Of a DNA stretch of 64,000 nucleotides, positions 50,236-59,872 are shown piece by piece. Source of the stretch: JBBPZA01 sp963728925. Lineage in GTDB: Bacteria; Actinomycetota; Thermoleophilia; Solirubrobacterales; Solirubrobacteraceae. Below the pieces are notes generated by a model. The model worked only from the letters and a program-made list of their open reading frames with translations. It did no database searches and was not told the DNA's origin. Both the position numbers and the translations under genes were made by a program. Positions within the stretch are counted from its first letter, which is position 1. Every line of letters begins with the position of its first letter. The stretch covers positions 189,614-253,613 of the forward strand of contig CAVSMB010000031.1 in the NCBI GenBank assembly GCA_963728925.1, given 5' to 3'.

Positions 50236-51297
50236 TCAGCGGCGGCCGCGATCGGCGCTTGCGAGCGTGTCGAGCTCTTGGAGGGAAAGCCCGGAGCCGA
50301 TCGCCACGCAGGTCAGGGGCGACTCGGCGACGTGGACGGGGAGTTGAGTCTCGCCCGCCACGCGGTCGGGGAAGGCGCGCAGCAGCGATCCGCCCCCGGC
50401 CATGAGGACGCCGTACTGGGCGATGTCGCCGCCCAGCTCGGGCGGCGTGTCCTCGAGCGTCGCGTGGATCGCGGCGAGGATCTCGACGAGGCGAGGCTCG
50501 ATCGCCCCACGCACCTCTTCGCTGCCGAGCTCGAGCTGTCTGGGTAGTCCGTTGAGGAGGTCGCGGCCGCGGACCTCGGCGGTCACCTCGGGCTCAAGCG
50601 CCGCGGCCGAGCCCAGCGCGATCTTGATCGCCTCGGCGCTCTGGGACCCGATCGCCACGCGATGCTCAGACCGGATGTGCGCGGCGATCGCCTCATCGAG
50701 GTCATACCCGCCGACACGCACCGAGCGCGACACGACGATGCCCCCCAGCGAGATGACGGCGACGTCGGTCGTCCCGCCGCCCACGTCGACCACCATCCGT
50801 CCCACCGGCTCGGCGATCGCCAGCCCGGCGCCGATCGCCGCTGCGATCGGCTCCTCGATCAGGTGAACGCGCCGCGCTCCGGCCGACAGCGAAGCCTCCT
50901 CGATCGCTCGCCGCTCGACGTCGGTGATCCCCGACGGCGCGCACATCACCAGTCGCGGATGCACCCACCGGCTCTGCAGCACCTTGGCGATGAAGTGGCG
51001 AAGCATCTGCTCGGTGACCTCGAAGTCAGCGATCACCCCATGGCGCAGCGGCCGCGTGGCCGAGATCGACGCCGGCGTCCGCCCGATCATCTGCTCGGCC
51101 TCGATCCCAACCGCGTACACCTGGCGCGTCGCCTCGTCGAGCGCAACCACCGACGGCTCGGACAGCACGATCCCACGGTCGCGGACGTACACGACCGTGT
51201 TCGCCGTCCCGAGATCGATCGCCATGTCCCGCACCGGCCGCGGCCACCACCAGCCCGCACGCCGCACCGCCGACCCCCTACGCGCTCTCGATGCCAC
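50236..51297 (-). CDS. mreB: MreB-like actin homologue, solitary
   Basis: Bacterial actin that in rod-shaped cells organises wall synthesis. 353 residues with phosphate-1 motif MAIDLGTANTVVYVRDRGIV, phosphate-2 VVDVGGGTTDVAVIS, PSVVALDEA and adenosine motif VLMAGGGSLLRAFPDRV. All nucleotide motifs are present. No mreC, mreD, rodA or pbp gene is adjacent; the neighbours are mobile-element debris. It may be a second, island-borne MreB or a displaced copy. The first 24 residues are a basic extension; the start is not certain. Confidence 0.88.
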   Translation of the reverse strand: MASRARRGSAVRRAGWWWPRPVRDMAIDLGTANTVVYVRDRGIVLSEPSVVALDEATRQVYAVGIEAEQMIGRTPASISATRPLRHGVIADFEVTEQMLRHFIAKVLQSRWVHPRLVMCAPSGITDVERRAIEEASLSAGARRVHLIEEPIAAAIGAGLAIAEPVGRMVVDVGGGTTDVAVISLGGIVVSRSVRVGGYDLDEAIAAHIRSEHRVAIGSQSAEAIKIALGSAAALEPEVTAEVRGRDLLNGLPRQLELGSEEVRGAIEPRLVEILAAIHATLEDTPPELGGDIAQYGVLMAGGGSLLRAFPDRVAGETQLPVHVAESPLTCVAIGSGLSLQELDTLASADRGRR

Positions 51298-51618
51298 CTC
51301 GACAGCGTCGCAGAGCCACGCGCCTCACCGAGGCACCGCGTCATGACCGCTGACAGCGGCTCCAGGCCCGCCGGCTCAAACCCCACCCGAGACCGGAGAG
51401 GCGCGCAATCCAGTCACCCAGGCGCGACCAGCACCACGACGCGCAGCCGCGCCAGCGCCCGGTCGAGCCGCTCAAGCGACCGGGCCTGCGACTCGGGCAC
51501 CCGATACCCCGCATTGCGCGCCAGCGTTTCCCGCGCCGGCCTCGGGTGTGGATGGACAGTCGAATGACAGTGGTCTGGCCACGCGTGTCAGCGACCGCCC
51601 GTTCGATGCGGCGGCGTA
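51298..51618. other. Intergenic gap, nothing supported
   Basis: About 320 bp between the mreB start and the integrase stop. A minus-strand frame reads RETLARNAGYRVPESQARSL and then ERLDRALARLRVVVLVAPG to a stop at about 51,418, but has no clear start or family. I see no promoter or RNA I would defend. Confidence 0.4.
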
Positions 51619-52504
51619 TCAGCGGTCGAGCGCCTCGAGCGCGGCGCGGCGGTCCTCGAGCTCGGAGCGGGCGTAGCGGCGGGTGGTCTTGACGTCGGCG
51701 TGGCCGAGGACGTCGGCGACGAGCGCGAGGTCGCGGCCGTGGTCGCGGACCAGCCGCGTCGAGAGCGTGTGCCGCAGCCCGTGCGCGGTCTCCTGTACGT
51801 CGGCGGCCGCCATGACCTTCGCGACGAGCTTGGTGATCGAGCGGACCGAGAGTTGTTGGCCGGTGCGGGAGATCCACAGCGGTCCGCGATCGCGCGCCGG
51901 GGCCGTCGGGTGGCGTTCGCGGTCGACGAGCCATGCTCGCAGCGCGGCTCGGGCGGAGCGGTTGAGTGAAACGACGCGGCGGCGGTCGGCCTTGCCATGG
52001 CGGACGACCAGCTCGCCGATGCGCTGGGTCAGGCGCACGTCGCCGGAGTCCAGGTCAGCGAGTTCGCCGATCCGCAGGCCGGTGCGCAGGAGAAGTTCCA
52101 TGATCGCGCGGTCGCGGCTCGAGCGCAGGCGATCGGTTTCGCGCTGCACGGCGCGCAGCTGCTCCGGTGAGAGCGCGCGGCGCGCGGGCGGGTCGAGCTC
52201 GACGCGCGGCACACGCGGCGCCGGTAGTGCTCGTGAGTCCAGCAGCGAGCTCGCTGCGGCGAGCGCGAGATTGACCGTCGAGGGTGCGAGGCCGCGTTCG
52301 ACGAGCCGTCGGCGCCAGTCGCCGAGTACCGCGCGGCGGTCATGCTCGCCGTCGGGCGCGAGGAAGGCCTTGAGCTCGTCGCCGCCGGCGAGATGCTCGA
52401 CGAGCTCGCCCTACCCAGCGCCGGGAGCTGGTGCGGGTGCGGGCGGCGAGCGCCTGGCGCTCGAGCCAGCGGTCGTAGCCCGCGAGGACCTGATCGGCGG
52501 GCAT
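51619..52504 (-). pseudogene. Tyrosine recombinase/integrase, one-base frameshift
   Basis: Phage-type integrase. The C-terminal catalytic domain is complete: LLLRTGLRIGELADLDSGDV (first Arg), HGLRHTLSTRLVRDHG (His-x-x-Arg) and LGHADVKTTRRYARSELEDR (His and Tyr nucleophile). The N-terminal core-binding domain begins MPADQVLAGYDRWLERQALA and breaks near 52,410, where GTAGGGCGAG puts a TAG stop in the downstream frame; with two Gs instead of three the frame reads RWVGELVEHLAGGDELKAFL without a break. A single-base expansion therefore inactivates it, unless it is a sequencing error. Confidence 0.78.
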
Positions 52505-52734
52505 GCGCGGATCTTGTCGGAACCACCGGACGGCCGACTCGCGCTGCCGACGGGCGCGTTCTGCGCCGCCCGGAGGCCGTGGGGTTCTGAGAATGCTGTT
52601 TGTCAGCACCACCCCACAGTCCCGCGAGCAGGACGGCGGCACCGGCGTGTGGATTCAGACCTAGATCAGTGGGTAGTGGTGGCTGACTCTTGCTGAGGGT
52701 CTGGTGAGGGCTTGTGCGAAGGCCCTCTTGAGTT

Positions 52735-52764
52735 GGAAAAACCCCGCAAACACGGGGCTTTTCC
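52735..52764. terminator. Bidirectional terminator inside IS1380 left end
   Basis: GGAAAAACCCCG - CAAACA - CGGGGCTTTTCC: a stem whose A-rich and T-rich arms give a U-tract on either strand. It lies between the left repeat and the transposase start and would shield the gene from outside transcription. Confidence 0.75.
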
Positions 52765-52833
52765 GTCCGCCTTGACTGTCAGGGTGCGGGTTGTGAGACC
52801 TGGTTGTGACGGTGAGGCGGGGTCACCCGGGGG

Positions 52834-54276
52834 GTGATTGGCGTTAACGGTGCCAGACGCCCCGGACGGCTGATCATCCGCGCGGATGATCCGACGCTCA
52901 CCCCCTACGCCGGGCTGGCGATCTCGGGCGAGCTGGCGCACCGGCTCGGGCTGGCGGGGCTGATCGACGCCGAGCTGGCCGTGGAGCGGCGCGCCCGGCC
53001 GGTGAAGGTCCGCCGCCGCGGCCTCTCGCCCGGCGAGCTGGTGGTCGCGGTGGCTGAGTGCCAGCTGGTCGGCGGCGCGTTCTTTGACCACATCGAGGAC
53101 GTGCGCGCTGACCGCGCCGGCGCCGCGCTGCGCGCGGTCGGCGCCACGCCGTCGGCGCCGACGGCCTTGCAGAACGCCAAGCGCTTCCGGCGCGTGCACT
53201 GCCAGCGGATCGAGCGCGCGGCTGCGCGCGCGGGTGAGCGTCTGGACCGGGCGCTGGGACGCGACGGCGGCGAGCCGCCGACCGTCGATCTGGACGCAAC
53301 CCAGGTGACCGTCTACGGCGCTTGCAAGCAGGGCGCCGCACGCAGCCGTCACGGCCACATGAGCTACGCGCCGCATGTGGCGTTCTGGGCCGAGCGCGGC
53401 CGCGCGCTGAGCAGCGAGCTGGTCGGCGGCAATCGCGAGAAGCTCACCGGCGCCGAGTGCGCGCGGATCGCCAGCCGGGCGCTTTCGCTGCTGCCGGCAG
53501 GGCACGCGCCGGCGACGTTCCGGATCGACTCGGCCTACTACCAGGTCGAGCTGCTGCAGCGGCTGCGCGCCGAGTGCTCGCGCTTCACCGTCTCGGTGCC
53601 GCGCAACCAGGCGATGTGGAAGAAGCTGGCCGAGATCCCCGAGAGCGCCTGGACCGACGCGCTCGATATGCCCGGCGCGCAGGTCGCCGAGACCGCCTAC
53701 CGTCCCGAGGGCTGGAAGCACGAACCGCTGCGGCTGATCGTCAGGCGCGTCCCGTTCACCGCATCGGAGATCGCCAAGCGCAAGGGTTCGCGGCGGCTGA
53801 AGACGATCCACCCCGCCCAGCTTCAGCTCGCGCTCGAGGGCAAGGCCGCGTCGGTCTACGGCTACTCGTTCATCCTCAGCGACCTCCACTGGCAGCCCGC
53901 CGTCTGGATCGAGCACTTCCACCGCCACCGCGCGCAGATCGAGGAGCGCCTGAAGGAGGCCAAGCTCGGCCAGGCGCTGCGGCACCTGCCCTCCGGCAAC
54001 GAACACGCCAACCGTGTCTGGCTCGCCGCCGCGCTGCTGGCGCTCAACCTGACCGCCTTCTGCTGCGACCTCTGTCCCGCCGCGGGCGCGTCGGGCAAGG
54101 CGCCCGAGGACGCGCCGCTACGCCGGGCCGCCAAGACGCTACGACGGTTGCTGTTCAACGTGCCCGCCCGCATCGCGCGCAGTGGCCGGCGCACGATCCT
54201 GCACCTGCCACAGGGCTTCCGTCACACCCGCGTCTTCCAGGCCACGATCGACGCGGTCTACGCGCTGCCGCCCTGA
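52834..54276 (+). CDS. IS1380-family transposase
   Basis: DDE transposase, 480 residues, full length. Seen: N-terminal LTPYAGLAISGELAHRLGL, VDLDATQVTVYG (first Asp), FRIDSAYYQVELLQRL (second Asp), and HFHRHRAQIEERLKEAKLGQ with the third acidic residue in the family's Y/H-(2)-R-x-x-x-E pattern. C-terminal RILHLPQGF-like end. The start may be GTG or ATG around 52834-52850. Complete, so the element is probably mobile. Confidence 0.92.
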   Translation: MIGVNGARRPGRLIIRADDPTLTPYAGLAISGELAHRLGLAGLIDAELAVERRARPVKVRRRGLSPGELVVAVAECQLVGGAFFDHIEDVRADRAGAALRAVGATPSAPTALQNAKRFRRVHCQRIERAAARAGERLDRALGRDGGEPPTVDLDATQVTVYGACKQGAARSRHGHMSYAPHVAFWAERGRALSSELVGGNREKLTGAECARIASRALSLLPAGHAPATFRIDSAYYQVELLQRLRAECSRFTVSVPRNQAMWKKLAEIPESAWTDALDMPGAQVAETAYRPEGWKHEPLRLIVRRVPFTASEIAKRKGSRRLKTIHPAQLQLALEGKAASVYGYSFILSDLHWQPAVWIEHFHRHRAQIEERLKEAKLGQALRHLPSGNEHANRVWLAAALLALNLTAFCCDLCPAAGASGKAPEDAPLRRAAKTLRRLLFNVPARIARSGRRTILHLPQGFRHTRVFQATIDAVYALPP

Positions 54277-54484
54277 TCCAACAAAGCTCCCCGCCGCCGA
54301 CATCGACCGTCCGCAGCACCGCCCAGCTCGGCGACCTCGAGAACGAGCGCGATCGGCGCCCCCGCCCCGGCTCACACCACCCCGAGCAAACCAACACCTC
54401 CTCGACCACGCGCCCGCCATCATCCGACAATCAAACCAGCCGCCAACACGACCCCCGCAGCGTTACTCACTGATCTAGGTCAGA

Positions 54485-54848
54485 CACGGCGCAGAGTGTG
54501 GGGCTTGCTGCTCTCGGGGCGCCAAATCCGGAAAGACATCGCCGCGAGGCAAACTTCCGCTTCCTGGATAAGCAGGAGCGAGCGCGGCGACGAACCCCGA
54601 CTTCTGCTTGTCGGGGCATGAAAATCATGCTCGGAGGGTTGCTGTCCGGTTCTGACCTTACGGTCGGGTGACCGGGACAGGGGCTTTCTGGGAGAACGCA
54701 GTCGGGCAGGCCGTTTTGGACGATGCGCTTCGAGCGCGGGCTTGTCTTTTTGGCCGCCCCTGCGACTTGCCCGGTTGTGCTGCGAGCACGTATCGGTCGT
54801 TGTCGTTCGCCCGCTGGTTCTCCGGTCCATCGACGCGAGGAGGTTGTC
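54485..54848. other. Non-coding left end of IS110 element, expected bridge RNA site
   Basis: About 360 bp without a convincing gene between the IS1380 target duplication and the IS110 transposase start. In IS110 elements the long non-coding end before the gene encodes the bridge RNA that selects target and donor DNA. A short dyad, TGACCTTACGGTCGGGTGACC, lies near 54,653-54,675. I cannot fold the RNA reliably by eye. Confidence 0.4.
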
Positions 54849-55850
54849 GTGAAGGGGTCGGTCGGGAGAGCGATCGGGTTAGACGTGCATCGCGATTTCT
54901 GTGAGGTCGCGATCTGCGAGGAGGGTGTGGTGCGGTCGGCGGGGCGGATCGAGACGTCGCCGGACGTGCTCGAGCTGTTCGCCCAAAGCCTCGGGCGTGG
55001 GGATCGGGTGGCGTTGGAGGTGACCGGCGGTGCGTGGGAGATCGCGAGGATCCTCGAGCCGCACGTGCGCCGGGTGATCGTCGTGAGCCCTGATGACACG
55101 GGGATCCGCCAGGCGCGGGCGAAGACCGACCGGCTGGACGCGCGCACGTTGGCGAAGCTGCTGGCGGCCGGGGAGCTCGATGCGGTGTGGATGCCTGATG
55201 AGCGTTGCCGGGTGATGCGCCGCCGGCTCGCGCGCCGTGAGCAGTTGGTGCGCTCGCGGTCGCGGTCGAAGAACGAGATCCACGCGGTGCTGATGCGCCG
55301 GTTGAAGGGCCGCCCGCCGGTGTCGGATTTGTTCGGGGTCAAGGGACGCAAGTGGCTGGGTGAGCTGGAGCTGCCGGTCGAGGAGGCAGAGACGGTTCAG
55401 AGCGCGCTGCGTCACATCGGGTTTCTCGACGCAGAGATCGCCGAGGTCGAGCGGCTGATCGCGCGCGCGGCGCTGCGCTGGGCGGACGCACGCCGGTTGA
55501 TGACCGTGCCCGGGGTGAACGTGATCTGCGCGGCGTCGTTTCTGGCCGCGATCGGCGACGTCCGCCGGTTTCGGAGCGCGCGGCAGCTGGTCGCCTATCT
55601 CGGGCTTGACCCGAGGGTTCGCCAGTCCGGCAGCGAGCCCGCCCGCGGCGGCCGGATCTCCAAGCGAGGGAAAGTCGCGCAAGGAAGCGCTCCGCTCACT
55701 CAAGCGCTATCTCGCCCGCCGCGTCTGGAGGCTCCTGCGATCCGCGCCAGCGCCGAACGCCACGCCAGTCCCGCACGACATCCCCGAGAGGCGCAAGGCA
55801 CGCGAAACCGTCCCCGGCAACGCTCCCCACTTCATGCCCTGCGTCACATA
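54849..55850 (+). pseudogene. IS110 transposase with damaged C-terminus
   Basis: DEDD-type transposase. The N-terminal RuvC-like domain is intact: AIGLDVHRDFCEVAIC (Asp), RVALEVTGGAWEIAR (Glu), AKTDRLDARTLAKLL (Asp, Asp). The Transposase_20 domain follows (MTVPGVNVICAASFLAAIGD, YLGLDPRVRQSGS) as far as GGRISKRGK. There the expected serine-bearing helix is missing, and a different frame reads SRKEALRSLKRYLARRVWRL to the stop at 55850, the usual tail of another IS110 subgroup. An internal deletion or recombination between two IS110 copies would explain it. GTG start with GAGGAGG site. Catalytic serine not found. Confidence 0.72.
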
Positions 55851-56062
55851 GTCAGATCTCGATTCCCGCAAACAGCGACAAGCGCTTGACATAGGAGCGA
55901 CATCGGTCGTCCGGAGCGGGCGCGCCGCGGACCCGCCTCGGGCGCTCGCATCAGGGCGCGAGAGCGGGCGTGTGGCGTCCTGCCTTCCGCGCAATCCAGG
56001 TCGCTCGCCTTGGAGGGCGCCGGCCGGCCGCGAACGATGAGCGGCCGGCCGACGGACGGGCT

Positions 56063-56698
56063 TTATGCAATCTGGATCGCGTGGTCGGTGCGGCGGACGC
56101 CGTCGCTGAGGACCGCCACGCCCAGCAGCACATAGCCGGCGCAGAGCACGGTGATTCCGAGCCACAACACCTCGGTGAACTGGATAGGGATCACGACCAG
56201 CGACAGGAGCCCGCAGATCAGCGGCGCGTACTGGCGCCATGACCCCCAGGCCGGCTGGCGCAGGGTCGCGACGCCGACCGCGATCATGCCGCCGGCGAGG
56301 AGCAGCGTGGCCAGGCCGAATCCGGCGTCGACGATCGAGGGTCCGGTGTTCGAGGTGTGCTGATCGACGAACGGCAGCTGCAGCCATTCGCACACGAACA
56401 GCAGTGCTAGGCCGGCGATGACGCAGCGCAGGCCGATGGTGCCGGGCCTGCTGTCGCCCGCCAGCCTGCCGCGCGCGAGGTACACGACCCCGATGAGCAT
56501 CAAGAGATGACAGACGGCGGCGAACACGGTGAACGGAAGGATCGCGTCGTGGGAGAACGGGTAGCGGACCAGGTCGTCCGGCGCGGAGCTGGTTCCCTGG
56601 ACGACTGCTGACAGGAGAGCGCCGGCAATCGTGAGCAGTGCGCCGGCGATGAGGACGATGCCTCCACGTCTGCGATATGTGGTGAGTGAGTTGTTCAT
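56063..56698 (-). CDS. Six-helix membrane protein, function unknown
   Basis: 211 residues, ATG at 56698 (MNNSLTTYRRRGGIVLIAGA). About six hydrophobic helices: residues 12-32, 55-75, 87-105, 122-142, 155-175 and 178-200. No catalytic motif. The longer in-frame extension upstream is shadow. It is divergent from a sensor kinase gene 160 bp away, and the kinase or its regulator may control it, but nothing in the sequence proves this. Confidence 0.65.
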   Translation of the reverse strand: MNNSLTTYRRRGGIVLIAGALLTIAGALLSAVVQGTSSAPDDLVRYPFSHDAILPFTVFAAVCHLLMLIGVVYLARGRLAGDSRPGTIGLRCVIAGLALLFVCEWLQLPFVDQHTSNTGPSIVDAGFGLATLLLAGGMIAVGVATLRQPAWGSWRQYAPLICGLLSLVVIPIQFTEVLWLGITVLCAGYVLLGVAVLSDGVRRTDHAIQIA

Positions 56699-56858
56699 GG
56701 TGCGGCAAGCTATGGCGGCGGGACCGTCGTGAAATCCGGGGTCGCGCGGAACTTGCGACGGCGCCAGCGCTGTTTGGCGGTCAGTGCTGGTACGTAGGCG
56801 GGCGTCCGTGCTGGCGCGGTTGCCCCGACCACCGCCGCTGGGGGACAATGGCGGTAAA

Positions 56859-58883
56859 GTGACCTACCGCACACGATTCGGGGTGGCGGTGGTTTGGGCG
56901 ATCACCGTCGCGGCGGCGATCGGCAGCGTCGTGCTGCTGGCGCTGAGCTGGGACCGTGCGCTCACCGATGACGTGTTTTCCGGCTTCGGGGGTCTGTCGT
57001 TCGCGGCGATGTCGGTCGGGTTCGCAAGCACCGGAGCGATCATCACGGCGCGCGTGGTCGACCATGCCGTGGGGCGGCTGTTTTTGCTGATCGGCCTTCT
57101 GCTCGCAATCGGCCTGCTCGCTTACCAGTACGCCGCCTACGGGCTCACCCGCCCCGGCGGTGTGCCCGCAATGACCATCGCCGCCTGGCTCGGCAGCCCG
57201 GTGTCGCAGCCGTCGGCGGCGCTGATCGGGCTGTCGCTGATGCTGTTCCCCGACGGTCGGCTGGTGTCGGCGCGATGGCGTCGAGCGGCGGCGCTGAGCT
57301 GGCTGGCGGTCGTGCTGCTGTCGGTGCCGAGCTTTCTGGAGCCGGGGTCGATCCCAGCACCGTTCGAGTCGCTGTCCAACCCGCTGGAGATCGACGGGAT
57401 CAGGGAAGCGACGATCGTGGCGGGGATGCTCGGCTGGGTGCTGGCGGTCGCCGGGATCGGTCTCGGTGCGACGTCGCTGGCGATCCGTCTGCGCCGCTCG
57501 CGTGGTGACGTTCGACAGCAGCTCAAGCTGGTGCTCGCGGTTGGCGTTGTCGTGGCTGCCGCGGCGACGCTCGACCTGCTGACCTGGTTCCCGTGGCCGC
57601 ACGGCGGGCTCGCAGTGCGGATCGGGATCTTCGGGGTGCTGCTGACCGTGTTCGTGGTCGCGGTCGGGGTGGCGGTCACGCGCTACCGGCTGTATGACGT
57701 CGACGTTGCGATCGAACGCACGGCCGAGTACGGAGCGCTGACGCTCCTGCTGGCGGCGGCGTACGCGGTGACGGCGCTGGCGCTCGGAACGGCGCTGGGC
57801 AACGACTCTGACTGGGTCACCGCCGGTGCGACGCTCGTGGTGGCGGCTGTTTTTCGCCCGCTGCGTTCGGCGCTTCAGGACCTCGTCGACCGCCGTTTCA
57901 GTCGTGCGCGCTATGAGGCGGTCCAGCGCGTGTCGGCGTTTCTGGAGCGGCTGCGCTCCGGACGGTCTGCCGCGGAGGAGATCGAGCCGCTGCTGCGTGA
58001 GCTGCTGTCCGATCCCGACCTTGAGATGAGGTTCTTCCTGCCCGAGAGCGAGGTGTACGTGGACACGGCCGGCATGCCGGTCCATGACGACGCGGGGGAC
58101 GCTCGCGTCCGGACGCCGGTGCTCCGCGCCGGCGCCCCGGTGGCGATGGTGCTGCACCGTCCGACCGGCCCGCAGCGTCCCGATCCGCTGGTGGCACTCG
58201 TCGAGGCCGGCGGGCTCGCGATCGAGATCGCGCGGCTGCGTGTGGAGCTGCGCCGGCAGCTCGCGGAGGTGCAGGCGTCACGCGCGCGGATCGTCGCGGC
58301 CGGAAACGCCGAACGGCGGCGGCTCGAGCGCGACCTGCACGATGGCGCGCAGCAACGGCTGGTCTCGATCGGTTTGCGGCTGCGCCACGCTCAGCACCAG
58401 CTCGGCTCAGGAGAGCCGGCTCGTGCCGATGAGACGATCGATCGTGCCGTGGTCGAGATCGCGATCGCGATCGACGAGCTGCGCGAGCTGGCGCACGGAC
58501 TCCCGCCGACGCAGCTCGACGCGGGCCTGGATCCGGCGCTGCGTGAGCTGGCAGTGCGCGCGCCGCTGCCCGTGCAGGTGCACACGACCACGGATCGGTT
58601 CAGCGTCGGCCTCGAGGCGGCGGCGTATTTCGTCGCGTGCGAGGGCCTGACCAACGCGATCAAGCACTCGGGCGCGACCGCAGTGGTGATGAGCGCCCAG
58701 CGGAGCAACGGCCACCTGATCGTCCGAGTCACCGACGACGGCGTCGGCGGCGCGGTCGACAGGCTCGGCGGCGGCCTGCGCGGACTGCACGACCGGGTCG
58801 CGGCGCATGGCGGGAGCCTGCACGTCGAGAGTGCTCCAGACAAAGGCACGATCCTGACCGCGGAGCTGCCATGCGGGTCGTGA
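56859..58883 (+). CDS. NarL-class membrane sensor histidine kinase
   Basis: 674 residues. N-terminal half has about eight membrane helices, then a linker with FRPLRSALQDLVDRRFSRAR and a divergent GAF-like stretch. The HisKA_3 phosphoacceptor is AERRRLERDLHDGAQQRLVS, and the HATPase domain has FVACEGLTNAIKHSGA, TDDGVGGA and GGLRGLHDRVAAHGG. Start GTG at 56859 (VTYRTRFGVAVVW) is chosen because the first membrane helix follows at once; an upstream ATG at 56784 is possible. The 3' end overlaps the response regulator start by 13 bases. Confidence 0.9.
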   Translation: MTYRTRFGVAVVWAITVAAAIGSVVLLALSWDRALTDDVFSGFGGLSFAAMSVGFASTGAIITARVVDHAVGRLFLLIGLLLAIGLLAYQYAAYGLTRPGGVPAMTIAAWLGSPVSQPSAALIGLSLMLFPDGRLVSARWRRAAALSWLAVVLLSVPSFLEPGSIPAPFESLSNPLEIDGIREATIVAGMLGWVLAVAGIGLGATSLAIRLRRSRGDVRQQLKLVLAVGVVVAAAATLDLLTWFPWPHGGLAVRIGIFGVLLTVFVVAVGVAVTRYRLYDVDVAIERTAEYGALTLLLAAAYAVTALALGTALGNDSDWVTAGATLVVAAVFRPLRSALQDLVDRRFSRARYEAVQRVSAFLERLRSGRSAAEEIEPLLRELLSDPDLEMRFFLPESEVYVDTAGMPVHDDAGDARVRTPVLRAGAPVAMVLHRPTGPQRPDPLVALVEAGGLAIEIARLRVELRRQLAEVQASRARIVAAGNAERRRLERDLHDGAQQRLVSIGLRLRHAQHQLGSGEPARADETIDRAVVEIAIAIDELRELAHGLPPTQLDAGLDPALRELAVRAPLPVQVHTTTDRFSVGLEAAAYFVACEGLTNAIKHSGATAVVMSAQRSNGHLIVRVTDDGVGGAVDRLGGGLRGLHDRVAAHGGSLHVESAPDKGTILTAELPCGS

Positions 58884-59521
58884 TCGCCGAGGACCAGGTG
58901 CTGCTGCGCGAGGGACTCGGGCGGCTGTTCGCCGACGGCGGGCACGAGGTCGCGGCGTCCCGAGGAGACGCGCGGAACCTGATGGCGACGGTCGCAGGAC
59001 ATCGCCCTGACCTGGTCGTAGTCGACATCAGGATGCCTCCGACCTTCACCGACGAGGGCGCTCGCGCCGCCTACGAGATCAAGCGCAGCCATCCACACGT
59101 CGGGGTGCTGGTCCTCTCCCAGCACATCGAGACCAGCCACGCGATCGAGCTTGTGACACTCGGCGGGTTCGGTTATCTCCTCAAGGACCGCGTGCTCGCC
59201 GTCGACGAGTTCCTCGATGCGGCCGAGCGCGTCGCCCACGGCGGCTCGGCGCTCGATCCGCAGGTCGTCGGGCGTCTCCTCGGACACGGCCGCCACGCTG
59301 GTGCGCTGGCCGAGCTGTCAGACCGCGAGCGCGAGGTGCTCGAGCTGATGGCCGAGGGTCTGACCAACGCCGGCATCGCACAGCGTTTGGTCGTCAGTGA
59401 GCGCACCGTCGAGACGCACGTCCGCAACGTACTGACCAAGCTAGACATACCCGACAGCCAGAACGGCCATCGCCGTGTGCTGGCCGTGCTCGCTCACCTT
59501 CGCGCAACGCAGATTCAGTAG
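58871..59521 (+). CDS. NarL/LuxR response regulator
   Basis: 216 residues. Receiver domain MRVVIAEDQVLLREGLGRLF with phosphoacceptor Asp52 in VVVDIRMPP and lysine in YLLKDRV; LuxR helix-turn-helix with LSDREREVLELMAEGLTNAG and RTVETHVRNVLTKL. Partner of the overlapping histidine kinase. Targets are unknown; the secreted protein gene 350 bp downstream or the divergent membrane gene are candidates. Confidence 0.92.
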   Translation: MRVVIAEDQVLLREGLGRLFADGGHEVAASRGDARNLMATVAGHRPDLVVVDIRMPPTFTDEGARAAYEIKRSHPHVGVLVLSQHIETSHAIELVTLGGFGYLLKDRVLAVDEFLDAAERVAHGGSALDPQVVGRLLGHGRHAGALAELSDREREVLELMAEGLTNAGIAQRLVVSERTVETHVRNVLTKLDIPDSQNGHRRVLAVLAHLRATQIQ

Positions 59522-59872
59522 TAGCGCTTAGACCAACCCAGGGGCAGCGCCTGGTCCGCGGGCGGGTCGCGTCGAGCATACCTTTGCCGCATGTCCTCGC
59601 TTGGCCGCTCGGTCCTCTCTCACACGATCGTGGGTCGTCGCTTTCTGGATGCTTCTCACGATTGCCGGCGTGGCGGAGGTCGGTCAGGGGTCACATGCTC
59701 TCAAGGACGACTTTTCGGTCCCGCACAATGAACCCACGGCGCGCTCGCCGGGCCCGAAACCGCGCAACGGCGACCGGCTCCCAATCGGAAGAAGCTTCCT
59801 TTTTAGCTGAAGCCACATTCGCGCTTGCGGCCGATCGCCCAGTAACCCCAATACCTATCGGAGGAACCGACG
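59522..59872. other. 350-bp upstream region of secreted protein gene
   Basis: No convincing gene. It is less G+C-biased towards its 3' end (AAGAAGCTTCCTTTTTAGCTG near 59,798) and ends in GGAGG (about 59,860) before the next ATG. It probably holds that gene's promoter, but I cannot assign -35 and -10 boxes with confidence. Confidence 0.4.

Larger units (their letters stand above)
52660..54479 (+). mobile_element. Intact IS1380-family insertion sequence
   Basis: 1,820 bp bounded by inverted repeats CCTAGATCAGTGGGTA (left) and, read inward from the right, CCTAGATCAGTGAGTA (15 of 16 match). TCAGA occurs directly outside both ends (52655-52659 and 54480-54484), a 5-bp target duplication. It carries one full transposase gene. 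Ends, duplication and gene are all undamaged, so insertion was recent compared with the surrounding debris. Confidence 0.92.

Noticed and set aside
51683..52696. Long plus-strand serine/arginine-rich frame opposite the integrase
   Set aside because: Shadow of the tyrosine recombinase; no coherent protein features.
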